In this document: positions 41,054-49,579 of the stretch, in pieces | How positions within the stretch are numbered: position 1 is the first letter of the stretch | Layout of the letters: each line of letters begins with the position of its first letter | Source of the DNA: Cyclobacteriaceae bacterium | GTDB lineage: Bacteria; Bacteroidota; Bacteroidia; Cytophagales; Cyclobacteriaceae | Direction of reading: 5' to 3' | DNA length: 64,000 nt | Assembly: GCA_023151255.1 (NCBI GenBank) | Contig: JAKLJG010000006.1 | Coordinates: forward strand, 1 to 64,000 | Made by a program: the position numbers and the translations under genes | Notes under the pieces: generated by a model | Databases searched by the model: none | Told to the model about the DNA's origin: nothing | What the model saw: the letters and a program-made list of their open reading frames with translations, nothing else

Positions 41054-43333
41054 CTATTGAAGCAGATTCTTCAGTTTTTCAAGCTGGTCCTGGTTGGTTG
41101 GGGAACCGAGAGTTTCGACAATGTTGTTTTTTTCGCGGGTAGTCAGGCGCCAGCTTAGGGAGGCCCGGGCATTGTTTTGCCGAAGGCTGTCCATTTGCTG
41201 CAGGATGGGTACATAACTTTCGGCCTGGTATTGGATGTCAATCCGTTCAATTTTTCCTTTAAACCAGCTGCCGGCTTGGCCAATCATCAGGTCGCTGTTG
41301 ATGTCCTGAAAGTTTTCAAAATTGTTGTACACCGTACTGATGGGCTGAGTAATAGCGTCCACAATAGTTTGTCCTTCTTTGGGGGCAATGGTGCCCAGTT
41401 TGGGGGAGTCGCGGATGGAAACAAATACAACAGCTCCGGTATTTTCAGCTATCCAATCTTTAAAAGCATATAAAAACCGGATGGCGTCCGACAGGCCGAA
41501 GTTATCGGAAATACCGGCATCCATAATCTGGATGGGCGGCTCGGTGGGCAACGTGGTGTTGGGTGTGATGTACGGAAAGGTGGCACTCATGCGCAAGGCC
41601 GAAAGAAAGCGCAGGTTTTCAGCGCCCTGCTCCCTGAACAAGCGGTGAAAATCAACACCGCTCATTTTGGGTTGATTGTACCCGGTATGTGACAGCATGT
41701 CGGCATTCATAAAGGTTACCGGCCGGGCACCGATAAAAAGCTTTCGGCCATCATTAATGATTGTTGGGGTTAATATAATCATCGGAATAACCGACAGGCG
41801 TTCGGGTTCATCATACGCCAGTATGGGTTTATCCATAAAACCTTCGGTGTTCTGATTCAGTTGTTCTTCGAAGGTATATCCCCGGTCGCGTTGATAATGA
41901 TTGCCGGCATATTGGAACGTGGTGAAACCAACAAATAGATCATTGGCAAGCAATGAAAAGATAAGCGGGTTAAGATTGTCAGTTGAAATTTTCTCGCGAT
42001 GCACCACGGCAAATGGATTTACCGGCTCACCGGTTTTTTTACGCAGTACCAGTTCGCGGTAGTACGAGGCACCCAATAATCCGCCCGAAGCACCGGTAAT
42101 TAAAATGCTATTTTCCATCAACTTGCCGGCCGTTATGCTATCGGCATGCTGTAACGTGGCCAGTGTCCACAAGGCTGCCCGCTTGCCGCCACCGCTAACG
42201 CATAAAAATACCATAGGCGGTTTTTTATCAGTCGGAAATTTTTTTCGCCATGTTTCGAGTATGGCTAACGTAGCCTGCCGGTCGTGCTCAATGGTGGCGC
42301 TGTCGTTCAGTTGCCGGATTGATTCTACCGAGTATGTTGCTGGCTGTGTGGTGTAATCCAGTCCGAATGCTTCGTAGCGCTTGGTAAAAAAATCCTCACC
42401 TACCAGGTGATTTACTATCAGAAATAACACCAGCGATGTGGTGGCGGCCCAGTTACCGAACCAGTATTCAAAGGCCCCGGCCAGCATTACGAAAATGGTC
42501 AGGAAGATCATAAAACTGGCGGCAGCCGGCAACTGAAAGGTGGGGTGGTCTTTAAATATACCCAGCACCAACACCAGGGCAAAAATCAAAATCTCGATAA
42601 CAACCAGGTTAAAATGATTTTGATCAAAAACCTGCAGAATAGTGCTGCGATCGTAAAAACTGGTGTCTTCAACTTTTTTTATTTTAAAATCATAATCGAG
42701 GTAGTTTTCAACATGCACCTGGTTTTTACGAGCGATGTCGAGTTTTTTGATGGCGCTGGCCCGTGTAACCGTTACGTTTTGCTTTAGTTTTTCGTCAATG
42801 CGGCACACTACATATTTAAAAATATCTTTGTTGGTTACCCAGAAGTACGCGAAAAAGACCAATTTCATCAGTGTGTAACCCGATAGCAGCCCGGCCAGGT
42901 TAAGAGCCAGCAATTTTCCGGTAGAGTACTGGTTATTTACCTGGAAGCTGATTATCTGGTAAATGTACAGCCCCATAAAAACCACCGGAATGAGGCTGTT
43001 GTTGAGCGAGAATTTGGTGAACGGGCGGGGCAGCGTGCCGATAAACGAAAACCGGTGGCCGTCCATAATATAGCTCGTAATGTGAAAGGCCGTTGTGAAC
43101 CCGGCAGCGGCAACCCCCATGATAAAAAAGCTGGTAAAGTTTACTTTGTTCAGGTACTCGGGGTCAAGGAAGAGGTAGGGAATGCCAAGGTATTTGCCAA
43201 AATTGCCGGTAATCATGGCAAACAGCACAATCCAGCAAAGAATAAGTACCTGGTTGCGCTTGAAGTTGTTAAGCAGCAACTGAACCGGGAAGGAGTAGAA
43301 CAGGGCAACTAAAAAATGGTAGAATCTCCTCAT
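41054..43333 (-). CDS. Membrane-anchored patatin-like phospholipase
   Basis: A protein of 759 residues. The first 320 residues contain about eight hydrophobic segments in two clusters; the C-terminal half (about 350-700) is a patatin-like lipase: glycine-rich VFLCVSGGGKRAAL (oxyanion part), nucleophile elbow GASGG with the serine near 416, and the Asp motif DAGISDNFG near 605. Patatins hydrolyse phospholipids at the sn-1 or sn-2 position. The DGG motif is replaced by DAG, which is common in the family. Fusion to multi-pass helices suggests action at the inner membrane. Divergent from addA. Confidence 0.85.
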   Translation of the reverse strand: MRRFYHFLVALFYSFPVQLLLNNFKRNQVLILCWIVLFAMITGNFGKYLGIPYLFLDPEYLNKVNFTSFFIMGVAAAGFTTAFHITSYIMDGHRFSFIGTLPRPFTKFSLNNSLIPVVFMGLYIYQIISFQVNNQYSTGKLLALNLAGLLSGYTLMKLVFFAYFWVTNKDIFKYVVCRIDEKLKQNVTVTRASAIKKLDIARKNQVHVENYLDYDFKIKKVEDTSFYDRSTILQVFDQNHFNLVVIEILIFALVLVLGIFKDHPTFQLPAAASFMIFLTIFVMLAGAFEYWFGNWAATTSLVLFLIVNHLVGEDFFTKRYEAFGLDYTTQPATYSVESIRQLNDSATIEHDRQATLAILETWRKKFPTDKKPPMVFLCVSGGGKRAALWTLATLQHADSITAGKLMENSILITGASGGLLGASYYRELVLRKKTGEPVNPFAVVHREKISTDNLNPLIFSLLANDLFVGFTTFQYAGNHYQRDRGYTFEEQLNQNTEGFMDKPILAYDEPERLSVIPMIILTPTIINDGRKLFIGARPVTFMNADMLSHTGYNQPKMSGVDFHRLFREQGAENLRFLSALRMSATFPYITPNTTLPTEPPIQIMDAGISDNFGLSDAIRFLYAFKDWIAENTGAVVFVSIRDSPKLGTIAPKEGQTIVDAITQPISTVYNNFENFQDINSDLMIGQAGSWFKGKIERIDIQYQAESYVPILQQMDSLRQNNARASLSWRLTTREKNNIVETLGSPTNQDQLEKLKNLLQ

Positions 43334-43453
43334 AAATGAACCCGTAAAAGATAGGTTTTTTTTCGGGGTAATGCTATACGGCAGCTACTTTACGCAGTAA
43401 CCGACAGAACTTGTCGGATGATTTTAGTTTCTTGCCGGCATTCGCTTACTTCA

Positions 43454-46400
43454 ATGCCTGTGGCTGAGAAACCCTTAGTTATATACCGAAGTTCTGCCGG
43501 AAGCGGTAAAACACGCACACTGGTAAAGGAATATCTGAAACTGGCCCTCCGTAACCGTGCCGGATACTTTCGCCATATTTTGGCCGTAACCTTTGCCAAC
43601 AAGGCCACCCAGGAAATGAAGGAGCGCATCGTGCGTTACCTCAATGATTTTATCAGCGGGAGGGCTAACCCGATGGCTGCAGAATTGATACACGAACTGG
43701 GCCAGAGCGATGCCGAGTTTAAGGAAAACTGCCATGAGTTGCGCACACAGTTGCTGCATCAGTACGGACACTTCTCCATCAGCACCATCGATGCCTTTTT
43801 TCAGAAGGTCATCCGCTCGTTTACACGCGAAGCCGGCCTTTCAGGCGATTACCGCCTCGAAGTTGATAATGAGGCAGTGCTGGAGGAAGTTGTGAACAAC
43901 CTGATTGACCACCTTGGCAACGACACCGATCTGAAGCGCTGGGTTGTTGAGTTTGCTATTAAAAAACTGGAGAGCGACCAGTCGTGGGATATGCGCAAGG
44001 GGTTGGTTGAATTTTCGAAGGAGTTGCTGAAAGAAGATTTCAGGCGGATTGAAGAAGATTTTATTGCTAAAACCAGCGACAGAAAGGTTTTAAAAGACCT
44101 GTTGACGGAGTTGAATAAGATAAGGGCAGCGTTTATCAATCGGGTGAGCAATTTAGCGCAAACGGGTTTTGATGCTATTAAACGAAACGGTCTTACAAAG
44201 GAAGATTTCTGGTATGGAGCAGCCTATGGATTCTTTCAAAAATATATCGAATTAAACTCTGTTGACGGCTTTAAAGAGCCAAGCAAACGGGTAATGGAGG
44301 ATTTGCAAGATCTAAACAACTGGCCGAAAAAGCAGTCGTTACGCTATAAAGAGATTTTAGCTGTTACAAAGGCAACATTGTATCCGTTGTACAAAGAAAT
44401 TCTCGAGTACCGCGAACAAAACTATAAACGCGCGCTTTCGGCCGAAGTGGTGCTGCAAAACTTTTACGCCTACGGCCTGATGGCCGATATCTCCAAAAAA
44501 CTGCAGGACTATAAAGCCGAAAATAACCTGATGCTGCTGGCCGATGCGCCACATTTTTTACAGAAAGTGATTGGCGATAGCGATGCGCCATTTATTTATG
44601 AGAAGATTGGTTCGTTTTACAATAACTACCTCATCGATGAGTTTCAGGATACCTCCAACCTGCAATGGCTCAACTTTGTGCCGCTTATTAACGAAAGCCT
44701 GAGCAGCAACCACCGCAACGTTATTGTTGGTGATGTGAAGCAGGCCATCTACCGGTGGCGCGGAGGCGACTTAACGTTACTCCAGCAAAAACTGGTGCAG
44801 CACCTGGGTGGCAACCGTGTTGAGCAGGTTAACCTGGCGGATAATTACCGGAGTGCGGCCACCATTATTTCCTTCAACAATGAATTGTTCAAAACAGCTT
44901 CGGTAGTTCTTTCGAAAGAAACCGGGACAAACCTGGCCGAAGCAACTTATGCCGATGTAAGCCAGCAGGTTGTAAATGACATCAGAGGATTTGTGGATAT
45001 TCAGTTTATTGCTGATGAGAAAAATAAAGAAGAGAAATGGAAAGATTATGCAAAAGCGCAATTGGTAAAAACAATCGAAGAGTGGCAGCAGGCCGGGGTG
45101 AAGATGAAAGACATTGCCATTCTGGTACGCACCAACAGGGAGGGGCAGGAACTGGTTACGTACGTATTGAACTATAAAAATTCGGCCGAGGCAAAGCCAA
45201 GCTGCAATTACCATATTATTTCCAACGAATCGCTGCGTATTGATGGTGCTGCTTCGGTAAACCTGGTGCTGGCGGCCATGCGGTACCTGAATAATCACGC
45301 GGATGCGGTAGCCCGTGCCGAACTGGCGTATGAGTTTGCCCGCATCCACCAGTCGGGTATGGCCTTAGCCGATGTTTTTGCGGTATCTAACGAAGCAGTT
45401 TTTGAAGGCCAGTTACCACAGGAGTTCAGCCGTCAAAAGGCAGCACTCAAAAAACTGCCACTCTTCGAAATGACGGAGATGCTCATCCGGATATTCAGGC
45501 TTACCGAACAGACCGATGAACTTGCGTACCTGCAGGCTTTCCAGAATATCGTACTGAATTTTTATACGCGGGAGCGCAATGACCTTCGGGCCTTTCTGGA
45601 GTGGTGGGAAGACCATAACGACACCGAAGAAACTTCGGTAAAAACATCGGGTAGCACTGATGCTGCACAGATCATCACCATCCATAAGGCCAAAGGGCTC
45701 CAGTTTAAGTATGTTATTATACCCTTTTGTTCGTGGACACTCGACCACCCCGGTAATAAACAGCCTAATCTTTGGGTCCGGTCTGAAGCGCCTTTGTTTA
45801 AGGATGCAGGCTATTTATCGGTTAGGTACAGTAGCAAGTTAAAGGAAACTTTTTTTGAGCCCTATTATCAGCAGGAACATACTCAGATTTACCTCGACAA
45901 CCTGAATATCCTTTATGTAGCACTTACCCGTGCTGAACTGGGCTTGAAAATTTTTGCTCCCGATAAAAGGCTTGTAAATGATAAGGGCAAGTTGACTATT
46001 AGCGATGTCAGTGCCTTAATTCGATACTGCATTGAAAGTAATTCATCGCTTACGGCAAAATGGAGTCAACCTGAACTTCGTTGGCGCAACGGGGTACTGG
46101 AGATTCCAACATCAACTACCCCATATCATCAGGATGAAAGTAAGCCAATCTCCTTAAAGGGTTACCCGGTGGCACGCTGGCGCGATAAACTTGTTATCCG
46201 GTCAGCAGGCAAACCATATTTTAATGAAGCAACAGGCGAAAAAGTGAAGTACGGAATCCACGTACATGCCCTGCTTTCGTACATCCGCACAAAAAATGAC
46301 ATAGAACCTGCTCTTCAGCGCGCCATTTATGATGGCCTGCTTACCTCAGGCGAAGTTGATCAGGTTAAGGCAGATTTGGAGCAATTGCTGCGTGATCCGC

Positions 46401-46720
46401 TTATTGCTTCATGGTTTGATGACAGTTGGGACATCCGAACCGAAGTGCCGGTTATGTTGCCGGGTGGAGAGGAGAGCCGGTTTGACCGGTTGCTCACAAA
46501 AGACAGTCGGGCGGTTGTGATCGATTTTAAAACCGGAGTTCCGGCCAACGAAGATATACAACAAGTGCAGGCGTATTTAGAGATTATTAAAGCCATGAAT
46601 TATACCACTGTATCAGGTTATGTATTGTATGTGCGAACCGGTGAAGTTGCAGAAGTGACGGACGGTAAACGTAAGGCAGTAAAGAAAAAGGATGATAACC
46701 AAATGAAACTTGATTTGTAA
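43454..46720 (+). CDS. addA: AddA-like UvrD/RecB helicase-nuclease
   Basis: A protein of 1088 residues from the ATG at 43454. Walker A SSAGSGKT is at about 13-20, motif II LIDEFQDTS near 392, motif III GDVKQAIYRWRGGD, and motif V HKAKGLQFKYVIIPF near 745. The C-terminal RecB-type nuclease has FDRLL, then IDFKTG near 1023 and QVQAY, the metal-binding D and K being present. With AddB it resects double-strand breaks for RecA-dependent repair. The ATG at 43418 is less likely because MPVAEKPLVIYRS aligns with the family start. addB follows 43 bases later. Confidence 0.92.
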   Translation: MPVAEKPLVIYRSSAGSGKTRTLVKEYLKLALRNRAGYFRHILAVTFANKATQEMKERIVRYLNDFISGRANPMAAELIHELGQSDAEFKENCHELRTQLLHQYGHFSISTIDAFFQKVIRSFTREAGLSGDYRLEVDNEAVLEEVVNNLIDHLGNDTDLKRWVVEFAIKKLESDQSWDMRKGLVEFSKELLKEDFRRIEEDFIAKTSDRKVLKDLLTELNKIRAAFINRVSNLAQTGFDAIKRNGLTKEDFWYGAAYGFFQKYIELNSVDGFKEPSKRVMEDLQDLNNWPKKQSLRYKEILAVTKATLYPLYKEILEYREQNYKRALSAEVVLQNFYAYGLMADISKKLQDYKAENNLMLLADAPHFLQKVIGDSDAPFIYEKIGSFYNNYLIDEFQDTSNLQWLNFVPLINESLSSNHRNVIVGDVKQAIYRWRGGDLTLLQQKLVQHLGGNRVEQVNLADNYRSAATIISFNNELFKTASVVLSKETGTNLAEATYADVSQQVVNDIRGFVDIQFIADEKNKEEKWKDYAKAQLVKTIEEWQQAGVKMKDIAILVRTNREGQELVTYVLNYKNSAEAKPSCNYHIISNESLRIDGAASVNLVLAAMRYLNNHADAVARAELAYEFARIHQSGMALADVFAVSNEAVFEGQLPQEFSRQKAALKKLPLFEMTEMLIRIFRLTEQTDELAYLQAFQNIVLNFYTRERNDLRAFLEWWEDHNDTEETSVKTSGSTDAAQIITIHKAKGLQFKYVIIPFCSWTLDHPGNKQPNLWVRSEAPLFKDAGYLSVRYSSKLKETFFEPYYQQEHTQIYLDNLNILYVALTRAELGLKIFAPDKRLVNDKGKLTISDVSALIRYCIESNSSLTAKWSQPELRWRNGVLEIPTSTTPYHQDESKPISLKGYPVARWRDKLVIRSAGKPYFNEATGEKVKYGIHVHALLSYIRTKNDIEPALQRAIYDGLLTSGEVDQVKADLEQLLRDPLIASWFDDSWDIRTEVPVMLPGGEESRFDRLLTKDSRAVVIDFKTGVPANEDIQQVQAYLEIIKAMNYTTVSGYVLYVRTGEVAEVTDGKRKAVKKKDDNQMKLDL

Positions 46721-46763
46721 CCCGTGGTGTACATCCCGGAAAGTTAACAAAGTAGTAAAGTAA

Positions 46764-49568
46764 ATGACACCCTTCCTGTTTGAAGTAGCCCGGAAAGTAA
46801 AGGCCCGATACCCTCGGCTTGAGGAGGTAACACTGGTATTCCCAAACCGCAGGGCAATACTGTATTTCAGAAAACATCTGGGCGCGTTGATTCAAAAGCC
46901 GGTTTTCTCCCCTAATCTCCTTACCATCGAGCAATACATTGGTAGTTTTTCATCGCTTCAGCTAACAGATAAGCTGGAACTGGTGCATCGGCTACACAAA
47001 ACGTACACCGAAATAGTGAACAGCAGCGAGACTTTCGACCGGTTTTATTACTGGGGCGACATGCTGTTGCGCGATTTTGACGAGATTGACAAACACCTGG
47101 TAAATGCCGAACTGCTGTTTCGTGACCTGAGCTACCAGAAGGAACTGGACGCCAGCTTCGATTACCTCACCCCGGAACAGAGAAAATTCCTGCTTGACTT
47201 CTGGGGAAATTTCAACGAGCACCAAACCGAAAACCAGAAGAAATTTTTGCGCGTATGGGAACACCTGTTCAGGGTTTATGCCTGTTTTCGCGAGCACCTG
47301 GCAGCGGCAGGCGTGGCGTATGAAGGTATGGTGTACCGCGAAGTAGCTGAGAAAATTCTTGGCGGAGAAACCATCCGGAAAGGAAATGAGGTTTTTATCG
47401 GTTTTAATGCACTCACCAGGGCTGAAGAAATCATCCTGTCGCATGCTGTTGAAGGAAATGCGTTGGTGTTCTGGGATGTTGACGAATATTACCTGAATAA
47501 CAACGTCCACGAGGCCGGTGATTTTTTTCGCGAATATCAGCGGCACACCGTGTTGGGTAAAACGTTTGAACAGGCACCGGCTCATTTCCGAAATCAAAAA
47601 AACATAAAACTTTATGGGGCAGCCCAGCCGATGGGGCAGGCTAAACTGGTGGGGCAGGTGCTGACGGAAAACCTGGCTTCGGGCCATCAGCCCGAAGATA
47701 CATTGATTGTGCTGCCTGATGAAAAATTGCTGCTACCCGTGTTGCATAGTGTTTCAGACAGCGTGGAGAAATTAAATGTAACCATGGGCTTTTCGCTTGG
47801 TGCAACACCCGTGTTCAATTTTGTTGAGTTATTAATTGAGTTGCAGATAAGCCGGAAGGAAGAATACTTTCATCACCGCCAGGTGTTGTCGCTCCTCAAC
47901 CATCCTTACACGGTTTCGGCTGATCCGAAATCGGCAACGAATAAGCACAGGGAAATTCTTAAGCACAATTGGGTATCCATACCGAAAAACTTCCTGGCCA
48001 GTGAAACGGCCTTGCACCGGGTGCTGTTTGTTCCGGTTGAAAACAACCTGACGAGCTACCTTAAAAACTGCCTGGAAGCATTGGGTACGCAGGCTGCGGT
48101 GAGTGTTTTGGATAAGGAGTACATCTTCCAGATGGTGAAGTGCCTGAACCGGATGAGTGAGGTGCTGGGTGATCAGGTTGCTGACCTATCTGCGTTTTTA
48201 GGGTTCTTCCGCCAGTATGTGCGTACCGTGCGCATACCGTTTAGTGGCGAGCCGCTGCAGGGTATGCAGATTATGGGCGTGCTTGAAACCCGGAACCTCG
48301 ACTTTAAACATGTATATATCCTTTCGCTAAATGAAGGTGCGTTGCCGGCAGGCGGAAGTAAGGGGTCTTACATTCCGTACAACATCCGCAAGGCGTATGG
48401 CCTGCCCACGTTGCAACACCAGGATGCCATGTATGCCTACCTGTTTTACCGTGTTATGCAGCGCGCAGAAACTATTTACCTGTTTTACAATACCGAGACG
48501 GACATCCTTGGGCAAGGCGAAATGAGTCGCTACCTGCAGCAGCTGATGTTTGAAAGTGGTAAAAAGGTGGATCACCATATTCTGCACAACACCATCGGAA
48601 TAAATGAGGTGAAGCCGATTGTTATCCGGAAAGATAAAGCCGTTCTGGAATCACTCGCCAGCCTGAACGACAAGAATAAATACCGCAAATTCAACGGCTT
48701 GTCGCCCTCGGCATTAAATGTGTACATCGAGTGTCGGCTTAAATTCTATCTCCGTTTTGTGGCAAAAATCAAAGAAGCGGATGAGATTGAAGAAGACATG
48801 GATGCACGTGTGCTTGGCAACTTTGTACATAATGTGATGGAGGCCTTTTACAAGCAGCTAAGTGAACAGAAAGGTTCATCCATCATCGAAGCTAACGACC
48901 TGGAAAAAAAGGAAAAGTTTATCCAAACCCTGCTCAATGAGGAAGTAATCAAAGCCTACCACCTCGACCCGAACAAACCCGTAGCGTATGAAGGCCAGTT
49001 GGTGCTGGTTAGTGAGGTGGTGAAACGGTTTATCGGAAAAATTCTGGAGCACGATAAACGGTATGCTCCATTTACATTGGTGGGGGTGGAGCATATTTTT
49101 GAGCACAATTTTACCATTGATGCCCCTGTTCGCCAGGTATTACTGGGGGGCAAGATTGACCGGATTGACCAAAAGGAAAATTTGCTGCGCATTGTTGATT
49201 ATAAGACCGGCAAAGACGATTTGAGTTTTACTTCCGTTGAGTCGTTGTTTGCCCGGGAAGGAAAAAGAAACAAAGCGGCTTTTCAAACACTACTCTATGC
49301 CTGGCTGTATTTAAAAGCCGCAAACCAACCCGATTTGCGGGTCGTACCCGGATTGATGAATGCAACCATGCTGTTTGGTGAAGACAAGGAATTTGGTTTA
49401 AGAATGAACAACCAATTACTTAGCGATGCGCGTACAATACTGCCCGAATTTGAAGCCCACCTGAAAGCGTTACTGCAAGAACTCTTCAATCCGGAAGTTG
49501 CTTTTGACCAAACACCGGAGGTTAAAAATTGCGAGCGTTGTCCCTATCAGCGGATTTGTTATCGATGA
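46764..49568 (+). CDS. addB: AddB-like nuclease with iron-sulfur domain
   Basis: A protein of 934 residues. N-terminal helicase-like region without an intact P-loop (LVFPNRRAILYFRKHLG), a middle of inactivated UvrD-type folds, and a C-terminal PD-(D/E)XK nuclease: GKIDRID, then IVDYKTG near 811, and FQTLLYAW. Four cysteines frame the nuclease as in AddB and Cas4-type enzymes: YIECRLKF near 655 and C923, C926, C932 (NCERCPYQRIC) at the end, expected to hold a 4Fe-4S cluster. Co-transcribed with addA. Family assignment rests on domain order and synteny. Confidence 0.88.
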   Translation: MTPFLFEVARKVKARYPRLEEVTLVFPNRRAILYFRKHLGALIQKPVFSPNLLTIEQYIGSFSSLQLTDKLELVHRLHKTYTEIVNSSETFDRFYYWGDMLLRDFDEIDKHLVNAELLFRDLSYQKELDASFDYLTPEQRKFLLDFWGNFNEHQTENQKKFLRVWEHLFRVYACFREHLAAAGVAYEGMVYREVAEKILGGETIRKGNEVFIGFNALTRAEEIILSHAVEGNALVFWDVDEYYLNNNVHEAGDFFREYQRHTVLGKTFEQAPAHFRNQKNIKLYGAAQPMGQAKLVGQVLTENLASGHQPEDTLIVLPDEKLLLPVLHSVSDSVEKLNVTMGFSLGATPVFNFVELLIELQISRKEEYFHHRQVLSLLNHPYTVSADPKSATNKHREILKHNWVSIPKNFLASETALHRVLFVPVENNLTSYLKNCLEALGTQAAVSVLDKEYIFQMVKCLNRMSEVLGDQVADLSAFLGFFRQYVRTVRIPFSGEPLQGMQIMGVLETRNLDFKHVYILSLNEGALPAGGSKGSYIPYNIRKAYGLPTLQHQDAMYAYLFYRVMQRAETIYLFYNTETDILGQGEMSRYLQQLMFESGKKVDHHILHNTIGINEVKPIVIRKDKAVLESLASLNDKNKYRKFNGLSPSALNVYIECRLKFYLRFVAKIKEADEIEEDMDARVLGNFVHNVMEAFYKQLSEQKGSSIIEANDLEKKEKFIQTLLNEEVIKAYHLDPNKPVAYEGQLVLVSEVVKRFIGKILEHDKRYAPFTLVGVEHIFEHNFTIDAPVRQVLLGGKIDRIDQKENLLRIVDYKTGKDDLSFTSVESLFAREGKRNKAAFQTLLYAWLYLKAANQPDLRVVPGLMNATMLFGEDKEFGLRMNNQLLSDARTILPEFEAHLKALLQELFNPEVAFDQTPEVKNCERCPYQRICYR

Positions 49569-49579
49569 TTATCTCTACT

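Noticed and set aside
44777-45349. 190-codon minus-strand frame inside addA
   Set aside because: Covers helicase motifs on the other strand; composition is that of a complementary frame.
46992-47687. 231-codon minus-strand frame inside the addB-like gene
   Set aside because: Shadow of the real coding strand; addB continues through it with matching domain order and C-terminal cysteines.
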